The position numbers and the translations under genes were made by a program. Below are positions 1 through 8,876 of a stretch of DNA of 64,000 nucleotides, piece by piece. The notes beneath the pieces are model-generated. The model saw only the letters and a list, made by a program, of their open reading frames with translations, did no database searches and had not been told where the DNA came from. How positions within the stretch are numbered: position 1 is the stretch's first letter; each line of letters opens with the position of its first letter. This DNA comes from Mycobacterium colombiense (GTDB taxonomy: Bacteria; Actinomycetota; Actinomycetes; Mycobacteriales; Mycobacteriaceae), in NCBI RefSeq assembly GCF_001665835.1, contig NZ_LZSX01000088.1, positions 124,001-188,000 of the forward strand, given 5' to 3'.

Positions 1-180
1 GCGCCAGACGGCAGTCCAGACTGCATCTGGGTCACACTCGCACTCCCACCGCTCCGGGTTCTCCTGGGTGGGGGCCGCGTAGGGTTCATGACCCTGTCCC
101 CGGTGGCTGACGATCCACCGCTCGCGCATCTGCTCCATCGTGGACGACGGCTTGCTGATCCAGTCGCTCTCAGCACTCAT
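1..180 (-). CDS. Small hypothetical protein, 3' end outside the window
   Basis: The frame reads leftward from an ATG at 180 and is still open at base 1, so 60 residues are visible and the C-terminus is missing. A strong ribosome binding site (GGAGGT) lies 5-6 nt before the ATG. The protein starts MSAESDWISKP, closely matching the start (MSAERGWIGEP) of the next ORF on the same strand, and later carries an acidic CEC motif. The family is not recognised. The two ORFs look like tandem paralogues of a phage- or island-type small gene. Confidence 0.6.
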   Translation of the reverse strand, partial: MSAESDWISKPSSTMEQMRERWIVSHRGQGHEPYAAPTQENPERWECECDPDAVWTAVWR

Positions 181-257
181 TAAGACCTCCAAAAATCTTG
201 TGGCCTAGGCCAATCCAAGTTCATCAGCGACTTCGCCCCTTCAGCCATGATTACGCC

Positions 258-470
258 CTAACCGGTACCGCTTGGCGATCCCCAGGGCCCGTTGTGACCG
301 TGGTCGATTTCGGATTCGGCGCTCTTGGCCCCTTGCTCCTCGGTCAGGTTCAGGGTGGAGATGCCGGAGTGGAAGTGGCTATGGCCGGTACCCTTTTCGC
401 TCAGCCAACCTGGTGTGTGCCACTCCTTGGTTGGCTGCGGTTCACCGATCCAGCCGCGCTCAGCACTCAT
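258..470 (-). CDS. Small hypothetical protein, paralogue of the neighbour at 1-180
   Basis: The 70-residue frame begins at ATG 470 behind GGAGG, and its first eleven residues nearly repeat those of the neighbouring ORF. It is hydrophilic and rich in His, Gly and Ser, with no recognised domain. The frame is open further upstream (to about 692) through a hydrophobic stretch containing WYWLGRELGFAALIVGLL, so a longer membrane-anchored form from a GTG is possible. The strong Shine-Dalgarno favours the short form. Function unknown. Confidence 0.5.
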   Translation of the reverse strand: MSAERGWIGEPQPTKEWHTPGWLSEKGTGHSHFHSGISTLNLTEEQGAKSAESEIDHGHNGPWGSPSGTG

Positions 471-916
471 AGGTGCCTCCTTTTGACGGTCGAGACCACA
501 TCGAGCCTCCGTGTTTTCCGGGCCTCCGCAGAGAGGCGCTGTTGCCGACCCGCTTGGCTCGACCGCTTCATCACTCGGACCACCCATGAGCGTGGGGTTG
601 GTGTGTGCCGAGCCGGGGGCTTGATGGCGCATCCGTAGCAAACCAACTATTAGGGCTGCGAAACCCAGTTCACGTCCCAGCCAGTACCACAAGTTCACAC
701 CACTATTTGCATTACGGTGGCACAACGATCTGTCAACCGACATCGTTCCCGCAGCCGGACGCCATGGCAGCATTGTGGCCGAGCCACCGCAATGAGTAAC
801 ACGCCACGTCAGAGCGGCGCGTTGCTCGGCGATGTCGGCGGCCGGTCGTACAGTGCAGCCATGTGTGATGACGTCGCCGTGAGAGCGGTGCCGCACAGTG
901 AGGCAGAGGTTGAAGC
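471..916. other. Intergenic, no confident gene
   Basis: Apart from the possible upstream extension of the 258-470 ORF there is no frame with a convincing start and ribosome binding site. The segment separates the leftward small genes from the rightward toxin operon and presumably holds the darT promoter. No clear promoter hexamers or repeats were found. Confidence 0.4.
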
Positions 917-1507
917 GTGGACCGCAGTCGAGTCAAGGAGCTGCACTACATCACCCCGATCGCCAACTTGGCGTCGATCGGCACCCATGGCATTCTCAGC
1001 CATAATTCTGCCGAGCGGCTCCAACATGTCTCGATTGCTCTGCAATCGGCGCAAGACATACGTGCCGGTCTGACGGTGCCCAACGGTTTGGCCCTTCATG
1101 ATTACGTCAATCTCTACTTTGATGCGCGCAACGCGATGATGTACAAGCGGCTCGACCAAAAGACGTCGATTGCAGTCCTCCGGGTCCACCCTGCGGTGTT
1201 GGACATTCCGGGGACGGTCATCACCGATGGCAACGCCGCGTCACCGTCGACCAAGTGCGGACCGTCGCCGGGCGGCATAGCGGGGCTGGAAGAAGCTCGC
1301 GTCTACGCGCACTCGTGGACACATTCTGACCCGTGGACATATAGAGAGTGGAAGAGGAAACGATGCGCCGAAGTTCTCGTACCTAACGGCGTAGCAGTCG
1401 TGCACCTCATAGGCTGCTACGTCTACTCCGACGCGGTGATTGCCCAATGCCAGCAACTCTGTCCCGAGATTGAAGGAAAGGTGTATCGGCATGTCTTCTT
1501 CGAATGA
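917..1507 (+). CDS. darT: DarT-type DNA ADP-ribosyltransferase toxin (DUF4433)
   Basis: DarT transfers ADP-ribose from NAD+ to thymidine in single-stranded DNA and blocks replication unless its antitoxin is present. Family motifs are visible: an N-terminal HYITPIANLASI segment, the NAD-contacting LYFDARNAMMY stretch (residues 67-76), TDGNAAS (103-109), and CAEVLVP with the expected catalytic Glu152. The length of 196 residues fits the family, of which M. tuberculosis Rv0059 is the best-known mycobacterial member. Translation starts at GTG 917 after AGAGG. The 3' end overlaps darG by 17 nt, as expected for a coupled toxin-antitoxin operon. The macro-domain partner next door makes the call strong. 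Confidence 0.93.
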   Translation: MDRSRVKELHYITPIANLASIGTHGILSHNSAERLQHVSIALQSAQDIRAGLTVPNGLALHDYVNLYFDARNAMMYKRLDQKTSIAVLRVHPAVLDIPGTVITDGNAASPSTKCGPSPGGIAGLEEARVYAHSWTHSDPWTYREWKRKRCAEVLVPNGVAVVHLIGCYVYSDAVIAQCQQLCPEIEGKVYRHVFFE

Positions 1508-2621
1508 AGGACGCAACGTGACACTGACTTCGGGCAATGTACTCGAATCGCGAGCTCAGACACTGGTCAACACCGTCAACTGCGTCGGAGTTATGGGTAA
1601 AGGAATTGCGCTGGCGTTCAAGCGTCGCTACCCCGAGATGTTCAGGGACTACGTCGCGCGCTGTGATCGAAACGAGGTTCGGTTGGGCCAACCGTATGTC
1701 TTCCAAGCAGAGGATCACTTGATCGTCAACTTCCCAACCAAGCAGCACTGGCGAGCCGTCAGCCGCCTGCAGGACATCGTCGACGGGCTGAACTATCTCG
1801 AAAAGCACTATAAAGAATGGGGCATTACATCGATAGCTGTCCCACCATTGGGGTGTGGAAACGGCCAACTCGAATGGAAGGTGGTGGGACCCACTCTCGC
1901 AAGGCATCTCGCTCGGTTTGACATTCCCGTTCAGTTATATGCACCGCAGGGTGAAGCAATCCCCTTCGAGCAGATGGAACTCATCCCGTCTCCCGGCGGG
2001 GATGCACCGCCGGATCAATTCGTAGCGCCAGAGTGGGTCGCGGTTATCGCCATCCTCGACCGGATAGAACGGCAGCAGTATCACTGGCCGGTCGGTCGAG
2101 TCATGTTCCAGAAGCTGGTTTACTTCGCCACCCAGGCTGGCATACCGACTGGACTGCGTTTTGAGGCCAACAGCTACGGCCCGTTCGCCCATGCACTGAA
2201 GCAGCACACTGCGCGGCTCCAGAACAACGGTCTCGCTGTGGAATGTCAACGGGGCAAAATGTTTGAAGTGAAGGTCGGGTCAACATATGGCGACGCTGTG
2301 GACAGCTACCGCGAGAAGATGGAGCAATGGCGCCCTGCGGTCGAGCGGACAGCCGACCTCATGTCGCGTATGAATACTTCGACAGCCGAGGTCGCCGCAA
2401 CCGTCCACTACGCAGCATTGCGACTTGCGCAGGAGCGTGAGGCTCGTCCGACCGCGAGTGAAGTGATTGCTGCTGTCGAAGAGTGGAAGATTCGCCGGAA
2501 GCCACCTGTGAAGCGTGCTGCCATCGTTGATGCATTGGCGGTCCTAGGGCTGCAGGGCTGGCTGAACGTCGAACTCGACGAAGCTGCTGAACAGCTCATC
2601 GATGAGCTGATCGACGCATAA
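1491..2621 (+). CDS. darG: DarG-type macrodomain antitoxin
   Basis: DarG removes ADP-ribose from thymidine and also binds DarT. Residues about 10-160 form a macro domain: NTVNCVGVMGKGIALAFK is the ADP-ribose loop, VNFPTKQHWR carries the lysine expected of DarG hydrolases, and PPLGCGNGQL is the second loop. Residues about 185-376 form the C-terminal DarT-binding region, which resembles the Panacea/SocA fold (FQKLVYFATQAGIPTG, NSYGPFAHAL). I chose ATG 1491, preceded by GAAGGAAAGG, over an upstream in-frame codon at 1440. The result is 376 residues, overlapping darT by 17 nt. Confidence 0.93.
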   Translation: MSSSNEGRNVTLTSGNVLESRAQTLVNTVNCVGVMGKGIALAFKRRYPEMFRDYVARCDRNEVRLGQPYVFQAEDHLIVNFPTKQHWRAVSRLQDIVDGLNYLEKHYKEWGITSIAVPPLGCGNGQLEWKVVGPTLARHLARFDIPVQLYAPQGEAIPFEQMELIPSPGGDAPPDQFVAPEWVAVIAILDRIERQQYHWPVGRVMFQKLVYFATQAGIPTGLRFEANSYGPFAHALKQHTARLQNNGLAVECQRGKMFEVKVGSTYGDAVDSYREKMEQWRPAVERTADLMSRMNTSTAEVAATVHYAALRLAQEREARPTASEVIAAVEEWKIRRKPPVKRAAIVDALAVLGLQGWLNVELDEAAEQLIDELIDA

Positions 2622-2630
2622 ATCGATGAG

Positions 2631-2655
2631 CACCCCGGCTCAGCGGCGCGGGGTG
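2631..2655. terminator. Stem-loop after darG
   Basis: CACCCCG (2631-2637) and CGGGGTG (2649-2655) are perfect 7-bp inverted arms around an 11-nt loop, just after the darG stop. There is no T-tract, so it could attenuate transcription or act as a processing site ahead of the next rightward ORF. Confidence 0.45.
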
Positions 2656-2678
2656 AGGCATTCGAAAGGAAAGTCCTC

Positions 2679-3101
2679 ATGGTGACTAGTGGCGACTTCG
2701 AGGACGATGACCATCGTGAGTTCTTCCGCGTAGAGCAGGGCTCGGGCGGCGGCAATGTAACGCTGTCCCGCGCTGCATTTGAATTGAGTGCGTTTGCGAT
2801 TGGGGCGAGCGTTCGGCATGACACTCCCGGGTTTATTTCCGATAGCTATCTCGGTGCTGAGACGTCGTTGACTGCGATGGAGCTCGTGGTAGCGGGGCGG
2901 TGGATCCGGGTGGAGGACGGCTACGAAATCGCTGATCCCGAGGAAAAGGCTCTGGCTGAACGACTTCACCGCCAGCAGCTGGAATTTGACGACTGGCCAA
3001 AGAAGCCTGATGAGTGCCCCGAACATATGGAGGGGCCAAACTCACGCGGACGATGCTGCCGGTGTGGGACACCTCTGGCCCCCGGAGACCGCATCTTTTA
3101 G
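2679..3101 (+). CDS. Hypothetical protein with C-terminal Cys cluster
   Basis: The 140-residue frame starts at ATG 2679 with AAAGGAAAG upstream. The N-terminal half is acidic and mixed. The C-terminus holds CPEHMEGPNSRGRCCRCGTPL, a possible zinc ribbon formed by Cys, His and a CCRC cluster. It lies in the same direction as darTG, 57 nt downstream of darG, and its stop overlaps the stop of the convergent TIR gene by 3-4 nt. No family is recognised. Its place in a defence island makes an accessory defence role possible, but nothing in the sequence shows one. Confidence 0.65.
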   Translation: MVTSGDFEDDDHREFFRVEQGSGGGNVTLSRAAFELSAFAIGASVRHDTPGFISDSYLGAETSLTAMELVVAGRWIRVEDGYEIADPEEKALAERLHRQQLEFDDWPKKPDECPEHMEGPNSRGRCCRCGTPLAPGDRIF

Positions 3102-4474
3102 CGGTTCTCTCGCCGGGCAGTTCGGTGAGAGAAATACGGGGCCAAGAATTGGGGTGATAGCAGCCGCTCGGCCAGCTGGTCGCCGCTCTCGGGCAAGGCC
3201 AGGAGTCGTGCGCTGAAGCTCATTCGATGCACCGCGTCCTCGATCGCCTGGCGACTTGGGTGGAACATGTCGATCGATTCGACAGAAAGAAGCTCCTGTT
3301 GGAGCTGGCCATCAAATTTGCCCTGCTCATATCCGAAGTCGTCCAGGCGATGAAGACTCTCGGTCCAGGGCCACACTCCCCATTCCGCCATGCCGACCGT
3401 GAGGACTGATCTGATCTCTTCGGGTAGGAATCTACTGCGGTCAGACAATAGCCACGCGATGTATTCGGGCTCGGCGTAGTAGGTGGCCGATGGACCACTT
3501 ATTACGCCGTATCCCTGAACAAAATCGCACGCGATTCCGCTCGCATCGTAAGTGGCCAGATTTGGATCCCGCAGCACGTACTGCTCATCGCAGCGACCTT
3601 TAGGATTCCGGCTGCACGATAGGTCGTACAGCGCCTCAAACTCGCCTTCGAACTGGCCGCCGAAGCCACGGATAGTAAGTTGTGGCGCGTACACGCCAAG
3701 GTAGTGCGGATATTCATGACATACGTCGGCCAGGCCGGGTGTGTAGTCAATGAACTCGTGAACTTGATCAGGGTGCGTCACTTGGGTAATCGGGATATCG
3801 TCGGCGGCGTTCTGCCACTGCATCTGCATCGCAGCCCGGGCTAGTCGACGTCCACGCTCCGTGGGTTCTCGCGAGGGCGCGGGTAGCGGGAATCCCCATC
3901 TACCCCAGCCCATTGCGGATTGCCAGCCGCCCTCCATGTCGTTCGATTCCGATGCCGCCGCGACATCAAGCCACCAGTCGTCGGTTACAACCGGTGGCTC
4001 GTACCCCAGATCGATAAGGTGATCGCGCGCGACTACCAGCGTCGAGCCCTGAGGGCGCATGACGTCACAGAGTCGGCGTACCACCTCTTCAATCCCGACC
4101 GCGCTCGGCACCGCCAGCTTGTCCGCGAGGGGTGGTGAATATTTCAAGACGTCATCGCGTGTCACCCCATGCCAGACCGGCAGAAGTATCCCGCGCTCTG
4201 CGATCTCTCGCGCGATCAAGCCGTCGAGCTCCCATTCGGGCCAGTCCTTGGCGAAGAATCTGGGGCTGAGGACAACGATGGCGAACCGGGATTGCCTCAG
4301 GCCCTTGTCGATCGACCGTCGGAGCGAATCGCCGACACGGAGGCTGAATTCGTCGAACCAGACCTTGATGTGCTGGTCTCGCATCCTCTCGGCGAGCGGG
4401 CGAACGAAGTCGTCCTTGTCCTCACTTGCATGGGAGATGAACGCGTCGTAGAGCACTGGGTCAAAGCCAGTCAT
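3098..4474 (-). CDS. TIR-domain protein, probable NAD-cleaving defence effector
   Basis: Residues about 5-140 form a TIR domain: YDAFISHASEDK at the first strand, VWFDEFSLRVGDSLRRSIDKGL, and FFAKDWPEWELDGL, whose Glu82 is the probable catalytic residue of NAD-hydrolysing TIR proteins. The remaining 300 residues match no domain I know; they are rich in Trp, Tyr and acidic residues and contain no transmembrane segment, so they may be the sensor. In bacterial TIR defence proteins the effector is often N-terminal and the trigger-recognition part C-terminal. The gene is monocistronic, between darTG and mcrBC, on the opposite strand to darTG. Confidence 0.85.
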   Translation of the reverse strand: MTGFDPVLYDAFISHASEDKDDFVRPLAERMRDQHIKVWFDEFSLRVGDSLRRSIDKGLRQSRFAIVVLSPRFFAKDWPEWELDGLIAREIAERGILLPVWHGVTRDDVLKYSPPLADKLAVPSAVGIEEVVRRLCDVMRPQGSTLVVARDHLIDLGYEPPVVTDDWWLDVAAASESNDMEGGWQSAMGWGRWGFPLPAPSREPTERGRRLARAAMQMQWQNAADDIPITQVTHPDQVHEFIDYTPGLADVCHEYPHYLGVYAPQLTIRGFGGQFEGEFEALYDLSCSRNPKGRCDEQYVLRDPNLATYDASGIACDFVQGYGVISGPSATYYAEPEYIAWLLSDRSRFLPEEIRSVLTVGMAEWGVWPWTESLHRLDDFGYEQGKFDGQLQQELLSVESIDMFHPSRQAIEDAVHRMSFSARLLALPESGDQLAERLLSPQFLAPYFSHRTARRENR

Positions 4475-4613
4475 TGGAATGGGTCATGCTGCAGATTATG
4501 TCCATCCGCCGCGTATCGGACCACCAATTACGGCGATCAGAGCGACGTGCTATCCGTCCAAGCCCCCGAAATCTTGTGATGTCAGAATCCCCCAGCCATG
4601 ACGTAAACCGTGT

Positions 4614-4916
4614 TCACCAGTCGTTAAGCTCGCTCAGGAAATTCTGGGCAGCAACTTTAAACTCATCGCCATCAGCCGCACGGCTGGCGTCACGGATCCC
4701 GCCCCCGACAGGGCTAATGTGTTGCTCCTCGGTGCGCTCGCGCTCATCCGTTGGGTGATGGGCCCATGCAGGAGGGATCAAATCCCACTTTGGTACAGCG
4801 GGCTCACCGAGACGCCGCCGAATCTCTGGGGGAATTGAATCTGGTCTCGTATCGACCTGCGGTAAACCGATGGTCAGGTCATAACTTGCGGTGCGCGACG
4901 CGAGGGTGCGACCCAA
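4614..4916 (-). CDS. Small ORF downstream of mcrC, possibly a remnant
   Basis: A 100-residue frame starts at TTG 4916. It is hydrophilic and proline-rich in the middle (RPDSIPPEIRRRLGEP, WDLIPPAWAHHP) and ends FLSELNDW, which reads like a real protein C-terminus. The same frame is open upstream to about 5036 (including DNCIYISGRCFRG) with no convincing start or Shine-Dalgarno. An overlapping 42-residue frame from an ATG near 5063 is equally plausible. It may be a decayed third gene of the McrBC operon. No family is recognised. Confidence 0.3.
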   Translation of the reverse strand: MGRTLASRTASYDLTIGLPQVDTRPDSIPPEIRRRLGEPAVPKWDLIPPAWAHHPTDERERTEEQHISPVGGGIRDASRAADGDEFKVAAQNFLSELNDW

Positions 4917-5147
4917 ACAGCCGACAAAATCGTCACCCTCGTAATTTCCCCTGCGAGTGGTTAGCCGACCCCGGAAGCATCGGCCGGATATGTAGATGCA
5001 GTTGTCCGAGAAACGCCGAGGAACCGAGCGAGATCTCTACTTGTATCCCCGTCTTTCGCATGCGCCTTGGGGTGGTCAACACGTTGTCGTCAGTCCTGCG
5101 AGGTCGCCCGACTTGGTGCCATTGGCGCGGACTTTACTCGCAGTTCA

Positions 5148-6371
5148 TCACGTCGCGGTCGCAGCTTGGGTGAGCCAGCTTCCGACTTTCTCCGCGAGCC
5201 TCATGGCCGCTTGCTCCGGTGTCACCTTGTCGGAATTCCAGTTGAACCCGTTCACTTGGACGGATCCGACGAACACTTCCTCGCCTATCTCGCACGGCCC
5301 GAACCCGATGACCGTCGCCTTCTTCGCGTGGTATCCGGTGGCGAAGGTTGTGACCTGGTTCAGCTCTCCCCGTTTGATTTCTCCGCCGTCAGTGAGACGG
5401 TACTTCACGTCACCGACGGCGTGGTTGTGGCCGAAGACAAGGTCAGGATTGAGACTTCTATTGCGGTCGCCGAGCAGGATTTTGGCGGTTTTCTGGATTT
5501 TCCAGTCTGGCTCAAGATGTGAACGCAGCGAATTCCGCAAGCCTTCTTCGACGGCCTCCGGTGTCCGGAACAGGAAAGTCCAGGTTGACTTTTCACCCTC
5601 TTTCATGCTGAGGCCCGTGCTCGCAAGTATGGCCAGCGCCAGTGGATGGGCATCGCGGTAGCGTCGGCTCAGGGCATCTGGTCTGGCGCCGACATCGGCC
5701 CGCCGGAGTTCTCCAATGTTGCTTAGCCGGTGATGAATTCGTCGGCAGCGCTGCCGTAGGCCTAACGGCAAGCCAGGCAACCCGAGCAGCCTTACAATCG
5801 CTGCTTTCAGAACCCGGTTCAAACTGGTGTCTTCGCCGAATCGATCAAATTCACAGCGGATTACGGGACGACCCGCCAGGACTGACTGCGCGGTCTTCAC
5901 TGTGTGGATGCGTCCCCGCGCACACGGCAAGTCGCCGGTGACCCTCCCATAGTCACTGGCCAGTCCGTGCCTCAGGAGCACCTCAAAGGTATGAACGAAC
6001 CATCGTGCGATGACACTAAAGAAATTATCGTCGACCCCGAGGCTCGACCGCTCATACAGCGACCGTGGGACCTGGTTCGACTCGACCAACAGATATAGCA
6101 GGTGCGGCAGCGGGATCTTCGGTTCGATGATCAGTTGCAGATCTCCCAGCCCGATGGCTCCGATCGCGTCGGACACCCTGACGGTGTGCCGGGCATCTGC
6201 GAGGCGTTCGCATCGCACAACGCTGCGGTCCCGGGCATCGGCGTGGTCGCTGGCTCCCCACCATTGTTTCCGGGATGCCAGGGCACGGCCGATCCGGCGC
6301 AGTTCATAGGCTTGGCTGTCGGTGAGCGTCACCGTCGTGGTTTTCGACTCGATGAGCCGCTCAGTCTTCAT
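5148..6371 (-). CDS. mcrC: McrC-family restriction component
   Basis: McrC is the nuclease partner of the McrB motor in modification-dependent restriction. The 407-residue protein starts MKTERLIESKTTTV at ATG 6371, overlapping the mcrB stop by 11 nt, so the pair is translationally coupled. The N-terminal half follows the McrC pattern (IIEPKIPLPHLLYLL). The C-terminal half has the PD-(D/E)xK-like nuclease elements, with LNPDLVFG followed by GDVKYRL as the probable D...D-x-K core. An ORF extension to 6446 exists but lies inside mcrB and has no ribosome binding site. Confidence 0.88.
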   Translation of the reverse strand: MKTERLIESKTTTVTLTDSQAYELRRIGRALASRKQWWGASDHADARDRSVVRCERLADARHTVRVSDAIGAIGLGDLQLIIEPKIPLPHLLYLLVESNQVPRSLYERSSLGVDDNFFSVIARWFVHTFEVLLRHGLASDYGRVTGDLPCARGRIHTVKTAQSVLAGRPVIRCEFDRFGEDTSLNRVLKAAIVRLLGLPGLPLGLRQRCRRIHHRLSNIGELRRADVGARPDALSRRYRDAHPLALAILASTGLSMKEGEKSTWTFLFRTPEAVEEGLRNSLRSHLEPDWKIQKTAKILLGDRNRSLNPDLVFGHNHAVGDVKYRLTDGGEIKRGELNQVTTFATGYHAKKATVIGFGPCEIGEEVFVGSVQVNGFNWNSDKVTPEQAAMRLAEKVGSWLTQAATAT

Positions 6372-8448
6372 GGGCGGGGTGGCTCGGCCAGAACATCGCG
6401 AGGTCGAACTGCTGGACAAGATCAGGCTGGTCAAAGAAATACTCATCGATCAGTGGCCGGATCTGCCGACGCCATGTGCGGTGAATGTCTTTGTGGCTGA
6501 GGCGTTTTGCCATGAAAAAGGTGTGGCCGATTGTGTGGTGATGGTCGAGATGTTGGGTCAACATATCGTTCAGTTTCCGTAGGCCCTCGACCAGTCCGGA
6601 GACCTCGGAGTTGTTTCCCCCGCTGCGGTAGTAGGCATCGAGGATGTCGGGCCGAGGTGGGCAGTCGAAGATGTCGAATCGCCTTCTGAGGGCGGTGTCG
6701 ACGCTGCGGATGCTTCGATCCGCCGTGTTCATAGTGCCGATTACGTACAGATTCGGCGGCAGTGAGAAACGATCACGGTGAAGCAGTCGTATTTCCTTGT
6801 CGCGATATTCGAGCAGGTATAACAGCTCACCAAAGACGCTGGGAAGGTTCGCCCGGTTCATCTCGTCGATCACGAGGACAACAGGATGAGCGACCCGGCG
6901 GGCATGATCCGCGATTTTGACCAGTGCTCCGGAGACCACCTCGAACGCCACTTGTCCGTTGCGTGCGACAGGCCGCAACCCCTCCACAAAATCTTCGTAG
7001 GCGTAGCTCGGGTGGAACTGCACGACATGGACAGCATCCGGTTGGCCACCGGTGAGAAATCGCCCGATCCGCTCCGCGACCCAGGTCTTGCCGGTGCCCG
7101 GGGGGCCCGCCAGGATGATCTGGGGCCGACGTGTGCGGATCGTGTCGATGACATCCTCGACCTCGGTTCTGCTCCATAAGGTTTCGCGGATTAGCCATTC
7201 TAAATCGTCCGATGCATCAAATCGCTGCGGAGGCGGCAGCGGTGTCGCCTGGGTGCGGCTCGGTAATTCGATCAACGGGCGCAATGCTTCCCACTGTTGT
7301 TCGCTGACAGGGAAGTTCGTGCCGTTGGGTTGGCGGATGATCAACAGATCCCTCAAGACCGGGTGCTCCATAAGGTCTCGACGCAGTACCGGTTTTTCCA
7401 GGAGGATGCGTTCCAGGCGGTAGCGGATGGCGCGGCTCTCCGGCGGTGCGTCGGTGGGTTCCCACTCCTCGCGGTCCCTCGTGAAGCTCTCGCCGATTAT
7501 CGTGCCGGTCGCGTAGATGCCTGCGTTTTCCCCTGCCGTCCACAGCAGGACGGTGTCGCCGTCAGAGACATCGTTTGCGTGCTGGCGTAGGAGCCAGCTG
7601 TCGACGTCGCCGATCTGAGTTGACGGCTGGGTGAGAAAGTCCCTCAGATCGAACATGTGTGGGTTGGCCTGGAAGATCCAAATCTTTTGCCTAGGCCTTG
7701 GGTGGCCTTCGCCCAGCCTGATTAATTTGTCGAAATCTTCTTTGGTGATCGGCAGGATTGATGTCTGATGGTTGACAACGGGCCCGTCCGCCGACGGCAC
7801 CGGCCGTTCAAAGCGCACATAGTCTTCGATGGTCGCCACGAAGTCACCAGGCGCTTGCTCTGAAACCTGGCCGATCACCCCCATTCCGAAGTAGCTTTGC
7901 GTTGTTCCGTCCGACGCCGTTCTGGGGCGGTAGTAGATAAAGCGGGCGCCCGACGAGGTCGACAGCTGCTTCCATGCTCCGGACGACTGGGAAGTCCAGT
8001 GGTAGCTTCGTCCTTCCACATCGTTGTAGCCATCGTCATCGGCACGTACCTCGCGCTGATTGAGGATAAAGTATGCGGCGCCAGCCGTCTGTTTGTTCAG
8101 TGCGTCAACTTGCCCTTCCCCGCGTTCCGCATAGCGTTCCGGACTGCTTTGCCAACTCCGGTGATGGTTCCAGAGGGCCTGAATTTGCGACGCATCTACG
8201 GGGACCCCCTTGTTGGTGGTGAGGAAGTTTGCACAGTCGATCGCCACCGGTGATGGATCGTTAATGGGGCGCGTGTTGTTCCTGAACCTCCTACCAGCCT
8301 GGCGCTGCTGGGTCTCGAACTCCTCGCGATAGTCAAAGTAGGCCTGTACCTGCCGGGCGCTGATCTCAACGCCGAACATTTTCGGGAACCATCGTTCAAT
8401 TGAGCGGGCCGCCTCGCCGGGATTATCTATGTTGTAGGTGCGCGCCAC
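6361..8448 (-). CDS. mcrB: McrB-family AAA+ motor with an EVE domain
   Basis: McrB is the GTP-driven translocase of McrBC restriction. Counting from the upstream GTG at 8514, residues about 277-415 form an EVE/PUA-like domain (KIWIFQANPHMFDLRDFL, DGDTVLLWTAGENAGIYATG), the kind of module that reads modified bases. The AAA+ core follows: Walker A GPPGTGKT (470-477), Walker B VVLVIDEMNRAN (545-556) and the McrB signature MNTADRS (595-601). I place the start at GTG 8448 because GGGGGGAG lies 8 nt upstream; GTG 8514 has no such site. The first 250 residues are unassigned and may contact DNA or regulate the motor. Confidence 0.88.
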   Translation of the reverse strand: MARTYNIDNPGEAARSIERWFPKMFGVEISARQVQAYFDYREEFETQQRQAGRRFRNNTRPINDPSPVAIDCANFLTTNKGVPVDASQIQALWNHHRSWQSSPERYAERGEGQVDALNKQTAGAAYFILNQREVRADDDGYNDVEGRSYHWTSQSSGAWKQLSTSSGARFIYYRPRTASDGTTQSYFGMGVIGQVSEQAPGDFVATIEDYVRFERPVPSADGPVVNHQTSILPITKEDFDKLIRLGEGHPRPRQKIWIFQANPHMFDLRDFLTQPSTQIGDVDSWLLRQHANDVSDGDTVLLWTAGENAGIYATGTIIGESFTRDREEWEPTDAPPESRAIRYRLERILLEKPVLRRDLMEHPVLRDLLIIRQPNGTNFPVSEQQWEALRPLIELPSRTQATPLPPPQRFDASDDLEWLIRETLWSRTEVEDVIDTIRTRRPQIILAGPPGTGKTWVAERIGRFLTGGQPDAVHVVQFHPSYAYEDFVEGLRPVARNGQVAFEVVSGALVKIADHARRVAHPVVLVIDEMNRANLPSVFGELLYLLEYRDKEIRLLHRDRFSLPPNLYVIGTMNTADRSIRSVDTALRRRFDIFDCPPRPDILDAYYRSGGNNSEVSGLVEGLRKLNDMLTQHLDHHHTIGHTFFMAKRLSHKDIHRTWRRQIRPLIDEYFFDQPDLVQQFDLAMFWPSHPAHED

Positions 8449-8736
8449 TTCGGCTCCCCCCGATCGCTCGATCACCGCCCGTTCCCAGCAGGCATAAAGT
8501 CTGCAACTTCCCACTGACGCTGGGCAGCGTTCAGGTTGTTCCCAGCACTGTCATGATGCAGGCGAGTTCGCCGAACAGGTGTCGTTTCTGAAGATTTGGG
8601 ATCCGGGCCCACCAGACCGCAGGCACCAGAATCTACGAGGCCGAGCAGTCTGGTTTCCTGGTGTCACGGGAGAGTCCGAGTTTTCCCGGGATCTGACACC
8701 GGATGAATCGTCGGACAACAGCTGTTCTTTGTAGAC
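8449..8736. other. Intergenic, inverted repeat only
   Basis: No gene-like frame was found. An imperfect inverted repeat runs from about 8654 (GTGTCACGGGA) to 8701 (TCTGACAC). This is the presumed promoter region of the leftward mcrBC operon and the boundary with a recombinase remnant. Confidence 0.35.
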
Positions 8737-8841
8737 ATGAGCATTGTCGACCAGCAGCACGAAGCCGTCGGCGCCGCAGGCATCGCGCCCAACCGGGTTT
8801 TCACGGACACCGCTTCAGGCCACACTGAGACTCAAGACTGA
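8737..8841 (+). pseudogene. Serine recombinase (resolvase) fragment
   Basis: A 34-codon frame reads DQQHEAVGAAGIAPNRVFTD followed by TASG. This is the segment just after the catalytic region of small serine resolvases, corresponding to LDQQNAALEAAGVAKTFSD in the intact recombinase at 11179-11781. The catalytic Ser region and the rest of the protein are missing, so this is a remnant. Together with the intact recombinase it brackets the 8.9-11.1 kb genes. Confidence 0.6.
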
Positions 8842-8876
8842 CCTGCCAGGTTTCACTCAGTCCATTAACCACGGCG

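Noticed and set aside
8449..8514. Upstream extension of mcrB to GTG 8514
   Set aside because: GTG 8448 has a GGGGGGAG site at good spacing, and the extra 22 residues look non-conserved.
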